From Cohnella pontilimi (GTDB lineage Bacteria; Bacillota; Bacilli; Paenibacillales; Paenibacillaceae), in the NCBI RefSeq assembly GCF_005049045.1, contig NZ_SUPK01000008.1, forward strand, positions 124,001-188,000: a DNA stretch of 64,000 bases, in the 5' to 3' direction. Position 1 is the stretch's first letter. The number at the start of each line of letters is the position of its first letter. The translations under genes and the position numbers were made by a program. Under the pieces are notes generated by a model, which saw only the letters and a program-made list of their open reading frames with translations, did no database searches and was not told where the DNA came from. Shown in pieces: positions 53,329 to 61,647 of the stretch.

Positions 53329-54483
53329 TTGCCGTCCTATACAACACAGACCACACCCTCTCGGAACAGAAGAACGGGCGGCGTCCCCGTCAGAGCTCCG
53401 AGAAAGAAAGCTTCCCGTCGTAAACCGCGCCGGTCAGGCTTGTGGCGGTTGGTGAAAACATTGTTTTGGTTAGGATTCACAGCAGCGGTCTTGTTCGCCG
53501 GCTGGTTTTTCCTGACCCCATCGGGGACGACTTTCCGATACATGATCGCCGACACGATTATCACGACTCAACACCGCGATTGGGCCAAATATATTATCGG
53601 AGAAGAAGGATTAAAGGAGCGGGTCGCCGACTATCAGCAATCGTTTGACAAGATGGGCGACGAGCGCGATAACCATCAAATCCAGACGCCTCCCGCTGTA
53701 CCGGACAATGAGGAGCTCCCGCTTACTTCCATCGAAGAAGTGAGCGGACAAGGATTCCGCGGCTATTTGCTGACCGTCCGCGATCCGCGTAAAATCCGGC
53801 TTGTCGTGCCGCTGAAACCCGGCAAAGGCGAGAAAGTTACCAGCATGGTGAAGCGGACGGGGGCACTCGCGGGTGTGAACGCCGGAGGATTCGCGGATCC
53901 GAACTGGAAAGGTAACGGATTCCAGCCGATCGGCATTGTGATCAGCCAGGGGGAAATTTATTACGATGGACTTGGCGGCGCCAAAAGCACGCAAATTGTA
54001 GGTCTCGATAAAAACGGCAAAATGATCGCCGGACGTTATACGATTCAGGAGCTGATGGATCTCGGCATTTCGGAAGCGGTCAGCTTTTCGCCCCGCATTA
54101 TCGTGAATGGAAAAGGCCTTATTAAAAATCGGAATCAGGGTTGGGGTATCGCTCCACGCTCGGTGATGGGGCAAAAAGAGGACGGAACGATTTTGTTCCT
54201 CCTGATCGACGGCCGGCAGCCGGGTTACAGCATCGGCGCAACTTTGTACGACGCACAGGAAATCATGCTGGAGCACGGGGCAGTCATCGCCGCCAACTTG
54301 GACGGCGGATCGTCCACCGTGCTGGTTGACGAACGCGGCGAAATCGTGAACCAACCTTCCTCCAAGTATGGAGAAAGGTACTTGCCTACCGCATTTCTCG
54401 TGTTCGAAGACCCTACAACCGTTAACGTGCCGAACATCTGGGCAGGTTTAAAACCGTCGGACATCGACCCCGGCAAGTGGTAG
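53329..54483 (+). CDS. Phosphodiester glycosidase family (NAGPA-like) membrane-anchored protein
   Basis: 384 residues. A basic cytoplasmic N terminus (RKKASRRKPRRSG), one membrane helix (about 47-67), then an exported domain with GFRGYLLTVRDPRKI, LAGVNAGGF, GLDKNGKMIAG, FSPRIIVNGKG and NLDGGSSTVLV: the NAGPA/DUF2233 pattern. May act on surface polysaccharide. TTG 53329 is 9 bases from GGGGAG; ATG 53311 is an alternative. Confidence 0.88.
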   Translation: MPSYTTQTTPSRNRRTGGVPVRAPRKKASRRKPRRSGLWRLVKTLFWLGFTAAVLFAGWFFLTPSGTTFRYMIADTIITTQHRDWAKYIIGEEGLKERVADYQQSFDKMGDERDNHQIQTPPAVPDNEELPLTSIEEVSGQGFRGYLLTVRDPRKIRLVVPLKPGKGEKVTSMVKRTGALAGVNAGGFADPNWKGNGFQPIGIVISQGEIYYDGLGGAKSTQIVGLDKNGKMIAGRYTIQELMDLGISEAVSFSPRIIVNGKGLIKNRNQGWGIAPRSVMGQKEDGTILFLLIDGRQPGYSIGATLYDAQEIMLEHGAVIAANLDGGSSTVLVDERGEIVNQPSSKYGERYLPTAFLVFEDPTTVNVPNIWAGLKPSDIDPGKW

Positions 54484-54494
54484 AATCCTACGCA

Positions 54495-54527
54495 AAGAGG
54501 AGCTTCTTTCAGGAGGCTCTTTTTTGT
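54495..54527 (+). terminator. Intrinsic terminator
   Basis: AAGAGGAGC...GGAGGCTCTT stem and T6. Confidence 0.75.
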
Positions 54528-54564
54528 ATAGTAGTCCTGTGCTACCTATTCTTGCGAATCATCC

Positions 54565-55527
54565 TCAGAACAACGTAAGCTGTACCGGGGCACATGGGGC
54601 GGCAGCTTCGGGCTTCGACTTCGCCGGCGGCTCGGGCTGCTTGCTTCTTGCCTTCTCTCGATACTTCTCGGGGTCGCCGGAGAATTCGCTGAGTTTCCTC
54701 GCCGCGAGCTGCCCGCGGATCCGTTGCAATAGCGGCCGCTTATAGGAATCCGGAACGTAGCCGGAACGCCAGTAGAGCTCGCCGTATTTCTCAGTCAGTT
54801 CCGGATAATTCTCCCGCAGAACCGAGAAAAACCAATGTTTCACTTCAGGCGTGGCCAGGCGAAGAATCGAAGGCATCACGTGTGCGGCTCCGGCTTCCGC
54901 ACAAGAAGCGATCAGCTTCTCCGCGGATTCTTCATCGTCCGATAAATACGGCAATATAGGGGCCATGAATACGCCTGCCCGTATACCGGCATCGTTCAGC
55001 TTACGAACCGTGTCCAGCCGGAGACGGGGAGCGGGCGTAGAGGGTTCGAACGTGCGCCAGATGTCCGGGTTCATCGTGTGCACGCTGAAGTTGACCGACG
55101 AACCGGGCATTTGCTTCAGCAGATCGAGATCCCGCAAGACGAGCGGCGAGCGGGTCGTAATGCTGGCGGGCACCCCGAACTCGGCGAGTACTTCTAGACA
55201 GCGGCGCGTCAGCATTTGTTTGCCCTCCAGCTGCTGATAGGGATCGGTGGCCGTACCGATTTGGACATGCGCGGGCAGACGTCCGGCCATTCTTTTCAGG
55301 TCGCTCCTTAAAATCGAGGGAGCGTCTTCTTTCCAAAAAATATGATTTTGAAAAGCGTCATCCGCGGATTCTCCGATAAACGTATGCGTGCTTCGGGCAT
55401 AGCAAAAGCTGCAGCCGTGCTGACAGCCCCGATACGGATTCAAGGACCAGTCGAAAGGCATGGAAGGTGCCTTTACCGGATTGAGCACCGATTTCGAACG
55501 GATCGGTTCATATGTGATCTTTCGCAT
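54565..55527 (-). CDS. Radical SAM protein (SplB-related / Rv2578c family)
   Basis: 320 residues. The cluster motif is CQHGCSFC with Cys35, Cys39, Cys42; the next segment YARSTH fits this group of radical SAM enzymes. Further blocks: HVQIGTATDPYQQLEGKQMLTR and APILPYLSDDEESAEKL. Spore photoproduct lyase is the best known relative; the family at large is unassigned. A LexA box sits on its promoter, which suggests a role in DNA damage. Confidence 0.88.
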   Translation of the reverse strand: MRKITYEPIRSKSVLNPVKAPSMPFDWSLNPYRGCQHGCSFCYARSTHTFIGESADDAFQNHIFWKEDAPSILRSDLKRMAGRLPAHVQIGTATDPYQQLEGKQMLTRRCLEVLAEFGVPASITTRSPLVLRDLDLLKQMPGSSVNFSVHTMNPDIWRTFEPSTPAPRLRLDTVRKLNDAGIRAGVFMAPILPYLSDDEESAEKLIASCAEAGAAHVMPSILRLATPEVKHWFFSVLRENYPELTEKYGELYWRSGYVPDSYKRPLLQRIRGQLAARKLSEFSGDPEKYREKARSKQPEPPAKSKPEAAAPCAPVQLTLF

Positions 55528-55560
55528 GATGGAAAGTATACCTCCCGCGGGAACAAGAAA

Positions 55561-55574
55561 CGAACATTTGTTCT
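55561..55574 (-). promoter_or_regulatory. LexA (SOS) box
   Basis: CGAACATTTGTTCT matches the Bacillus LexA consensus in the two half sites CGAAC and GTTCT. It lies just downstream of the -10 of the radical SAM promoter (at about +1 to +14). Confidence 0.85.
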
Positions 55575-55580
55575 TGTTTC

Positions 55581-55609
55581 AGTATACCCAAGGGATCGAA
55601 TAGGTGCAA
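55581..55609 (-). promoter_or_regulatory. sigma-A promoter of the radical SAM gene
   Basis: TTGCAC, 17 bp, TATACT on the minus strand. The -35 overlaps the outer stem of the terminator at 55602-55666. Confidence 0.8.
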
Positions 55610-55666
55610 TGTCAAAACCCGCCAGTCCCGGATCGCTCCGGAAAGGCGGGTTTTGACATTGCACCT
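55602..55666 (-). terminator. Long terminator hairpin after the universal stress gene
   Basis: A perfect 22-bp stem (55602-55623 with 55645-55666), inner CCGGA/TCCGG stem. AAAACCCGCC/GGCGGGTTTT supplies a T-run on both strands. It doubles as the -35 region of the radical SAM promoter. Confidence 0.88.
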
Positions 55667-55670
55667 TCGG

Positions 55671-56105
55671 TTATTCCTTCACCACTAAGACCGGACATGG
55701 GGCATGCCGGAGCACATATTCACTGACGCTGCCGAGGAAAAACCTCTCGAAACCGGACAAACCGCGATGGCCGATCACGATCAGATCACAGCCGATCTGC
55801 TCCGCACGTGACACGATCGCTGCTCCGGGCGGTCCCTGAAGAAGATTGGCGCCGCCGTCCGCCGTCGAACCGACAAGTCTGTGGCCTTCTTCCATGATGG
55901 CTTTGCCGGCCTCCCGGAACTCCGATTCCAACTGCGGGGGAACGGTAACCGGTGTTTCGACAGTGAGCACAGGCCGAGGCAGCTCCAGTACATGCACCGT
56001 TTCGACCTTGGACGCCATTCGCCCTGCAAGTTCCCCGGCGACCGCGGCCGCACGTTTCGACATATCGGACCCATCGTAAGCAAGCAGGATGGTTTGCATC
56101 GACAT
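55671..56105 (-). CDS. Universal stress protein (UspA family)
   Basis: 144 residues. ILLAYDGSDMSKRAA at the N terminus and the ATP-binding motif GHRGLSGFERFFLGSVSEYVLRHAPCPVLVV at the C terminus (G-2x-G-9x-G-S/T-type) are complete. RBS AAGGAGGGG. Monocistronic, ending at the long hairpin. Confidence 0.95.
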   Translation of the reverse strand: MSMQTILLAYDGSDMSKRAAAVAGELAGRMASKVETVHVLELPRPVLTVETPVTVPPQLESEFREAGKAIMEEGHRLVGSTADGGANLLQGPPGAAIVSRAEQIGCDLIVIGHRGLSGFERFFLGSVSEYVLRHAPCPVLVVKE

Positions 56106-56190
56106 GGAAACCCCTCCTTCGTTGAGACCCTTTACCCATTCGAAAACAAGTCTGAAACGAAGAGGCGGAGGAGAACGGCATTAAGCCCGA

Positions 56191-56385
56191 TTAGGCCGGA
56201 AATTCAACTGTCAAAACGGATCCTGGTTCGGAGTCGTACCAGCGCAGCTCTCCTTCCAGACGGTGCACTTTTTCGCGTCAGCTGCATTTGATGATCAGCG
56301 GCTTTGGCTTCTCGACTTCGGCTGACAGCGACCGCGTCCCGAGCGTCATGGCGAGCTTGCTGCCCGGTGAAAAGGACAAAGCTCA
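56191..56385 (-). pseudogene. Decayed gene fragment with in-frame stop
   Basis: On the minus strand one frame reads ALSFSPGSKLAMTLGTRS, EVEKPKPLIIKCS, a TGA stop, then REKVHRLEGELRWYDSEPGS and VLTVEFPA to a TAA. The final part resembles the last strand of histidine-kinase ATPase domains (GGxLxVxSxPGxGTxFxVxLP). It has no start or RBS. Read as the remnant of a sensor kinase or anti-sigma-like ATPase, but the match is short. Confidence 0.4.
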
Positions 56386-56466
56386 AGTCATCTAATCTCC
56401 ACAAAAAACCAGCCGGTATATTCTTGACTTTTGCCCGCGAAATCTCTATTATATGAAAGGTGACTT

Positions 56467-56542
<76 letters not shown>

Positions 56543-56560
56543 CTTACATAATAAAAAAGC

Positions 56561-56588
56561 AACGCGGCCTCCAGGGGCCGCGTTTTTT
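56561..56588 (+). terminator. Terminator after the tRNA
   Basis: AACGCGGCC, loop, GGCCGCGTT, T6. Confidence 0.93.
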
Positions 56589-56599
56589 GTATGTTACCG

Positions 56600-56773
56600 C
56601 TACGTTCTTGGGCTGACCGGACCGTCAAGGTGTTTGTCGTATCCGGGATCGAGAGGATCCTTGCCGTTCTTCGCGCGTTCCGTTTCCGGTATACCCGGTT
56701 TAGACGGACCTTCCATTGCCGTATCATAGTCGTTGGTGAATGCATGGTTGCTCGTGGGATTGTTTTCCGGCAT
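56600..56773 (-). CDS. Small hydrophilic protein, 57 residues, unknown
   Basis: AGGAGG 7 bases before ATG 56773. Begins MPENNPTSNHAFTNDYDTA and continues through GPSKPGIPETERAKNG to end DGPVSPRT. Rich in Pro, Asn, Asp and Gly, probably disordered. Resembles in style the 47-residue protein at 3001-3144, but the two are not alignable by eye. No family recognised. Confidence 0.65.
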   Translation of the reverse strand: MPENNPTSNHAFTNDYDTAMEGPSKPGIPETERAKNGKDPLDPGYDKHLDGPVSPRT

Positions 56774-56891
56774 TCCGCAGCCTCCTTTGGTTTCTACACG
56801 ATTATTGTGAGGAGGAACGCCTTCAGCTATTCATTTCGTTGCGTCATACTGGCACGAAAAAACCCGCGCTGCGGCTGCAGGCGGGTTCCAC

Positions 56892-57266
56892 TTACGGTTT
56901 GATCCATTCTTCAAAGGTGAGCGGAGACCAACCGAGAAGCGGGGTTCCCGGGATCGGCGGGTTCGGCAGAAGGGGGCGGAGCACGCCGGCAGGCTCCGGG
57001 GGCTGTTTCGGGACGTATTTGGGTTTCTTCTGGATCGAAGGGTCGCCTGCGATTTTTTGTCCGACTCCCCACGCGACCACTTTCCCTTCCTGATCTAAGC
57101 AGATGACTCCGTTGATCGTGCCAGCCCACCTCACGGTACCTTTCGTCCAAACCTGATGTTTGTTATGAATGAAAGCCAGCCAATTCATATCCGTGTCGTA
57201 TATATACCGGTTCCGCTCGAGCCAGGCAACATGCGTGCAATACCGGTCATACAATGCTTGGAGCAT
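56892..57266 (-). CDS. Protein with beta-flower-like repeat and Pro-rich tail, unknown
   Basis: 124 residues from ATG 57266 (GGAGG upstream). A short helical start, then NWLAFIHNKHQVWTKGTVRW and AGTINGVICLDQEGKVVAW, which look like repeated short strands as in the 4-fold beta-flower domain. The last 50 residues are Pro- and Lys-rich (KKPKYVPKQPPEP, PNPPIPGTPLLGW). No enzymatic motif. Confidence 0.65.
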   Translation of the reverse strand: MLQALYDRYCTHVAWLERNRYIYDTDMNWLAFIHNKHQVWTKGTVRWAGTINGVICLDQEGKVVAWGVGQKIAGDPSIQKKPKYVPKQPPEPAGVLRPLLPNPPIPGTPLLGWSPLTFEEWIKP

Positions 57267-57337
57267 GGGAGTAAGCCTCCGTATAAAAGTCTAAACTAAG
57301 AATATACGGAGTTGGGCGGATATTCAAGAAATCTGTA

Positions 57338-57691
57338 TTATTTTGTAGGATCGATGACGAAAGTGTCGGGTTTCAGGATATACCGGTGGATGATCCACTC
57401 CATTAAGCCCAATATAGCGGAAATCATCAAAATTTCTCCGGCACTGAGGTCCCAGCCGAGAAAGTAGCGCAGCATCCAAAGATACAGAATCGACAACCCG
57501 GCGTCCGCGAGTGTCGCCACCGTATTGTTGGAGGCCCTGAGAATGAGTTGGTCCCCCACAAAATAGGCGACGACGGTAAAGATGGTGGATACGAGAAGCG
57601 CGGTCAATAATGTGATTCCGGCCACGTAATGATACAGTAATAGCGCCACCACGCTGGCATTGAGCACCCACTTGGCGAGAAACTTCAACAT
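57338..57691 (-). CDS. yndM: YndM-like (DUF2512) membrane protein
   Basis: 117 residues, four membrane segments. LLYHYVAGITLLTALLVSTI and VAYFVGDQLILRASNNTVATLADAGLS are hallmark DUF2512 stretches. AGGAGGG before ATG. Function unknown. Confidence 0.88.
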   Translation of the reverse strand: MLKFLAKWVLNASVVALLLYHYVAGITLLTALLVSTIFTVVAYFVGDQLILRASNNTVATLADAGLSILYLWMLRYFLGWDLSAGEILMISAILGLMEWIIHRYILKPDTFVIDPTK

Positions 57692-57838
57692 GATCCCTCC
57701 TCTTGCGGCGACCGAACGAATCCCCGGCGTTACATTAGAATGAACGCACCTCCATGAAAATATTCCTGCGCATAAGTTTAGGGCGGAGGGACACCTTAGA
57801 GGAGGGATAAAATCTATCGTTCAAAAGGTGGGTACAAC

Positions 57839-58222
57839 ATGAAAAAGCAGATCACAAGCGGTTTGTTGGTCGCAAGTATCTCGCTGATGCTGGCGGTTCC
57901 GGCCTTTGCGGAAGGGACTACCACCGGCATGGGCGGGAACACCGGCACCACCCGCGGCTATACCGCCGGAACGACGACCGGAACGACGACGGGCACGGCA
58001 TATGGCACCAACAACTACGGCACGTACGGGAACAATAATAACCGTCATGGAACCAACACTTACTCGGGTTATGGCAACACGGACAACAACATGAATTATG
58101 GCGGCAACCGCTATCGCACCACTGCCGCGGACAATAACCGGGGAAACAATTGGGGCTGGCTCGGTCTGCTCGGCTTGATCGGTCTTGCCGGCATGCGGAA
58201 CAGAAATCCGGAAAGACGCTGA
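57839..58222 (+). CDS. Secreted WGxxGxxG-type protein, Gly/Thr/Asn/Tyr-rich
   Basis: 127 residues. Signal peptide about 1-24 (cleavage near AFAEG). The middle is low complexity (TGTTTGT, NNYGTYGNNNNRHG). The C terminus has NWGWLGLLGLIGLAGMRNRNPERR, the WGxxGxxG sorting-like motif with a short hydrophobic helix and basic end. An exported surface protein of unknown role. RBS AAGGTGGG. Confidence 0.85.
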   Translation: MKKQITSGLLVASISLMLAVPAFAEGTTTGMGGNTGTTRGYTAGTTTGTTTGTAYGTNNYGTYGNNNNRHGTNTYSGYGNTDNNMNYGGNRYRTTAADNNRGNNWGWLGLLGLIGLAGMRNRNPERR

Positions 58223-58250
58223 CGACTTCAACGAAGCAGCAGCATACGGA

Positions 58251-58285
58251 AACCCGCCGGATACCCGGCGGGTTACTTATTTTTG
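58251..58285 (+). terminator. Intrinsic terminator
   Basis: AACCCGCCGG with CCGGCGGGTT, then T5 after four bases. Confidence 0.85.
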
Positions 58286-58349
58286 CATAATCCCTGCGGT
58301 CGATTGTCACCTTCCGAGAAGTACAAGCGTTAGTTATAGGAGGAAGACA

Positions 58350-58355
58350 ATGTGA
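58350..58355 (+). other. Start-stop element ATGTGA with strong RBS
   Basis: ATG is followed at once by TGA, 6 bases after a perfect AGGAGG (58338-58343). The real ATG of the next gene is 18 bases on. Confidence 0.5.
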
Positions 58356-58367
58356 AAGCGGGGGATC

Positions 58368-59120
58368 ATGATGACTTCCGGAATAGACTGCGCCATGCCG
58401 CTCACCGCCAAATCCGCCCAAGCGCTGGCAGCGCACGGATATCGATTTGCCGCCCGGTATCTGGTTCCTGCCGGCTATGATTGGAAACGGCTGACGCGCG
58501 CGGAAGCGGAGGCGATTACCGCGGCCGGCATGCAAATCGTATCTGTCTTCGAGACCGCGGCACGCCGTTCTGCCGGCGGAGCCTTGGCCGGCCACGCGGA
58601 CGGCGCGTTGGCCTGCCGGGAAGCCCACACGGTCGGACAGCCGGCCGGGAGCGCTATTTATTTCGCCGTTGATTACGATGCCGGGCCGGAACAGTATGAC
58701 GAAATTGAAGCGTACTTGAGAGCGGCCGCGGCCGAAGTGCCCGATTATCGAATCGGCGTCTACGGCTCCTATGCGGTCGTCGAGCAGATGGCCAAACGCA
58801 AGGTATGCAGTCATTTTTGGCAAACGCACGCCTGGAGCCGGGGGCGGAAGAGCCCTTTTGCGAATATTCATCAATACAAAACGAATGTCAGCGTAGACGG
58901 CATTGCGATGGATCTCAATCAGTCTTTCGGTCAAGAAGGATGGTGGAACACGAAAGCCGCCGCGTCCGACAACCGGCTGGACAAGGCGGACGCCGATGCC
59001 CTTGTCCGGATTTTGCAGGCGACATGGGCGGCTGCGAAGACACAGACGGACAAGGACGAGATTCATAGGCTCGCCAACGTCGTCCGCCGAGTCTCCGGTC
59101 AACCGGAAGTGAAGCCGTGA
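58368..59120 (+). CDS. DUF1906 (glycoside-hydrolase-like) protein
   Basis: 250 residues. TSGIDCAMPLTAKSAQALAAHGYRFAARYL, then IYFAVDYDAGPEQ, IGVYGSYAVV and SHFWQTHAWSRG show the DUF1906 TIM-barrel domain that is linked to cell-wall or polysaccharide handling. No signal peptide is seen. A C-terminal helical tail (about 205-250) carries DKADADALVRILQATW, a possible small wall-binding helix pair. ATGs at 58368 and 58371 are both usable. Confidence 0.88.
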   Translation: MMTSGIDCAMPLTAKSAQALAAHGYRFAARYLVPAGYDWKRLTRAEAEAITAAGMQIVSVFETAARRSAGGALAGHADGALACREAHTVGQPAGSAIYFAVDYDAGPEQYDEIEAYLRAAAAEVPDYRIGVYGSYAVVEQMAKRKVCSHFWQTHAWSRGRKSPFANIHQYKTNVSVDGIAMDLNQSFGQEGWWNTKAAASDNRLDKADADALVRILQATWAAAKTQTDKDEIHRLANVVRRVSGQPEVKP

Positions 59121-59126
59121 CGTTGC

Positions 59127-59786
59127 TCAGTCGTTCTGCGGCTGCTCCGCCAATTTAAGTAAAAATCCAAACACGCCGACATAATACCCATAATCCCGCG
59201 ATACGAATTCGGACGCCGTGACCGTTACGGTGTCCGGTTTTATTTTACCGCCCTCCAGAAGAACTCCCCTGGCTTCTACCGTCGTCCCCAAACCTTCCAT
59301 CATGGCGATCAGACGAAGCGCATCCGCTTCGTACAACCCGCTCACTTCCTCTTCCTGCAGCCGGAACTGTCGCGGCTCCAACTCCGTAACCGCACCGAAA
59401 ACGTGGCTGACCTCCCGGTCGATATAATGTTTGCCGCCGGCTTCTCCCGCAGCTTCTTCCCGGATCGTTCCGTAGGAGACAAGCTTCTCGAACGGAATGC
59501 GGACGCCGAGCTCCTCCTCCAACTCCCTAGAGGCTTCCCGCGGCGTTTCGCCTGCGGAAAGATGACCGGCCGCCGTGATGTCGTAGCCGCCCGGATTCGT
59601 ATCCTTAGAGGCGGAACGCCGCTGAAACAAGATGCGGGCCCTGCCGTCCTCACCGCGCCTTACGAGCCAGCAATGAACGGTATGATGCCATAATCCTTTG
59701 GCATGCGTTTCTTCCCGCGTAGCCGTGCCGATCGGGTTGCCTAATTTGTCGTATACGTCGAATCGTTCCTCCGTGTGTTGATTCAT
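59127..59786 (-). CDS. Nudix hydrolase (isopentenyl-diphosphate isomerase-like)
   Basis: 219 residues. The Nudix box GHLSAGETPREASRELEEEL plus G is complete (Gx5Ex7REUxEEx). EERFDVYDKLGNPIGTATREETHAKGLWHHTVHCWLV fits the YfcD/IDI-like subgroup that hydrolyses nucleoside or dinucleotide diphosphates. Convergent with the DUF1906 gene by six bases. Confidence 0.92.
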   Translation of the reverse strand: MNQHTEERFDVYDKLGNPIGTATREETHAKGLWHHTVHCWLVRRGEDGRARILFQRRSASKDTNPGGYDITAAGHLSAGETPREASRELEEELGVRIPFEKLVSYGTIREEAAGEAGGKHYIDREVSHVFGAVTELEPRQFRLQEEEVSGLYEADALRLIAMMEGLGTTVEARGVLLEGGKIKPDTVTVTASEFVSRDYGYYVGVFGFLLKLAEQPQND

Positions 59787-59818
59787 GTCGGGAAGTCTCC
59801 TTTTTTGGTCGATACTGG

Positions 59819-59847
59819 AAAGGAATTTGACCGAAACCGTCGAATGT
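59819..59847 (+). promoter_or_regulatory. Possible sigma-H promoter of the sensor kinase
   Basis: AAAGGAATT, 11 bp, GTCGAATGT fits the sigma-H consensus RNAGGAWWW-N11/12-RNNGAATWW. An overlapping sigma-A pairing, TTGACC/TACAAT, has only 14 bp spacing. Confidence 0.55.
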
Positions 59848-59892
59848 ACAATAGCAAACCGATTCTGTCATTTGAATTGCGAGGGATGAACA

Positions 59893-61647
59893 ATGTTTGG
59901 ATCCGTGACATGGTGGACCGCGTTTTTCTTTATGTTGGCGCTGCTCATCAGCACACTCGCATCTTATACCATGTTCAACTTCCTGGGCAATTTGAAGCGG
60001 ACGAACGGAACCTTCCGCCAGTTTTGGCTGAGCGGCGGAGCATTGGTATTCGGTGTGGGTATGTGGGCGAAGCATTTCGTGCTTGTGATCGCGGGCGACC
60101 AACCGCTATATTTTGGCTGGAATATGCCGATCAGCTTGTTTTTCATTATTTTCTTCTCCCTGATGGCCTTCGTCATGCTGACGTTTCACGAGGTATTCCG
60201 CTATCGTCTTCCGCTCGGCAGCGCCATTCTGGCGTTCGGGATCGGATTTATGACCTATTTCAGCTTTTTCGCCCAGCCGATCGATCACCTCTCTTTTCGG
60301 CCAGGCTATGTTCTGCTGTCGCTTTTCGCCTTGTTCACCGGCACTTTCGGTTCGTTCGTGACCGCGGAATGCCGGTTCCGGCTGCATTTGTGGGCTTCGA
60401 GCCTGCTGCTCGGTTTATCGGCCGTCATGGTCCAACTGCTGGGTATGAAAGCCATGGTCGCCGATTATTATTCGGAGCATTCGTCGGATGGGGTCAATCA
60501 GGATATCAATCTGCTTGCGTTAATTGTCGGTATTGGAGCCCTGTTCATCCTGATGCTCACGCTCGTCACGTGGTACGTGGATAAAAGACTCAATCAACTG
60601 GATGAACGATATCGGCTCGTGGTGGAAAATTCGTTGGACACGATCGCGATTTTCAAAGGGGACCGCTGGCGTTTCGTGAACGAGGCGGGCTTGAGAATGT
60701 TCGAGGCGGAAGAACCGCGGGATATGCTTGGCAAATCCATCTATTCCTTTCTTCCGGACGAAGGCCATGATACGGTTCGCATGAGGTTGAGCAGCCTGAT
60801 TTTTACGGGAAGCGGCCGTCCGGTCGAACAGCAATGGCTTACGCTGAAGGGGAATATCATACATACCGAAGTGGTGGAAACGATCTCCACGCTCGATAAC
60901 GAGCCGGCCATCCAGGTCATCATCCGGGACATTTCGGAACGTAAAAAAAATGAAGAGCTGCTCGTCAACTCCGAGAAGCTCTATGTAGCCGGCCAGCTGG
61001 CCGCAGGCATCGCGCACGAAATCCGCAATCCGCTGACTTCCCTGAAAGGTTTCCTACAGCTCATCGCCTCCGGCCGCAAAAACAACGGCACTTATTACGA
61101 CATCATGAATTCGGAGCTCGACCGCATCGAAGACATCGTAAGCGAGCTGTTAATGCTGTCCAAGCCGCAGGTATACCAGCTTTCTTACCACGATCTGAGG
61201 GTCATGATGCGGGATACGGTGACGCTGCTGGAGACGCAGGCCATCCTGCATAATATTATGATCGAGGCCGAGTACGGCACGGAGCCGCTCTGGATTTACG
61301 GGGTCGAAAATCAAGTAAAGCAAGTTTTCATTAACGTCATCAAAAACGCCATCGAAGCGATGATCGACGGAGGGGCTATCCGGATCAAGCTCACGCGACA
61401 ACTCGACACGGTGTCCGTCCGCTTTCAGGATGAAGGACCAGGCATCGACGAAGAGCATTTGGCCAAAATCGGACAACCTTTCTATACCACGAAGGAGAAA
61501 GGCACAGGTCTCGGTCTCATGGTCAGCTATAAAATCGTGGATAATCATCAAGGACGCATCCAGGTGAAGAGCGAGATCGGCCAAGGTACGCTGTTCGAAG
61601 TGATTCTCCCTTACCGTTATCCGGAGGAAGTGAGAAAAAGCAGCTGA
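59893..61647 (+). CDS. Sensor histidine kinase with degenerate MHYT, PAS and HisKA-HATPase
   Basis: 584 residues. Seven N-terminal membrane helices (about 1-230) show three MHYT-like repeats, but the metal-binding His/Met/Cys are mostly lost (GMWAKHFVLV, FMTYFSFFAQ, VQLLGMKAM). A PAS domain follows (about 240-360), then HisKA with phosphorylated His375 in AGIAHEIRNPL and the HATPase boxes (VFINVIKNAIEAM, FQDEGPGI, FYTTKEKGTGLGLMV). The output half resembles sporulation kinases KinA-E. No response regulator is adjacent, again like sporulation kinases. Confidence 0.92.
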   Translation: MFGSVTWWTAFFFMLALLISTLASYTMFNFLGNLKRTNGTFRQFWLSGGALVFGVGMWAKHFVLVIAGDQPLYFGWNMPISLFFIIFFSLMAFVMLTFHEVFRYRLPLGSAILAFGIGFMTYFSFFAQPIDHLSFRPGYVLLSLFALFTGTFGSFVTAECRFRLHLWASSLLLGLSAVMVQLLGMKAMVADYYSEHSSDGVNQDINLLALIVGIGALFILMLTLVTWYVDKRLNQLDERYRLVVENSLDTIAIFKGDRWRFVNEAGLRMFEAEEPRDMLGKSIYSFLPDEGHDTVRMRLSSLIFTGSGRPVEQQWLTLKGNIIHTEVVETISTLDNEPAIQVIIRDISERKKNEELLVNSEKLYVAGQLAAGIAHEIRNPLTSLKGFLQLIASGRKNNGTYYDIMNSELDRIEDIVSELLMLSKPQVYQLSYHDLRVMMRDTVTLLETQAILHNIMIEAEYGTEPLWIYGVENQVKQVFINVIKNAIEAMIDGGAIRIKLTRQLDTVSVRFQDEGPGIDEEHLAKIGQPFYTTKEKGTGLGLMVSYKIVDNHQGRIQVKSEIGQGTLFEVILPYRYPEEVRKSS

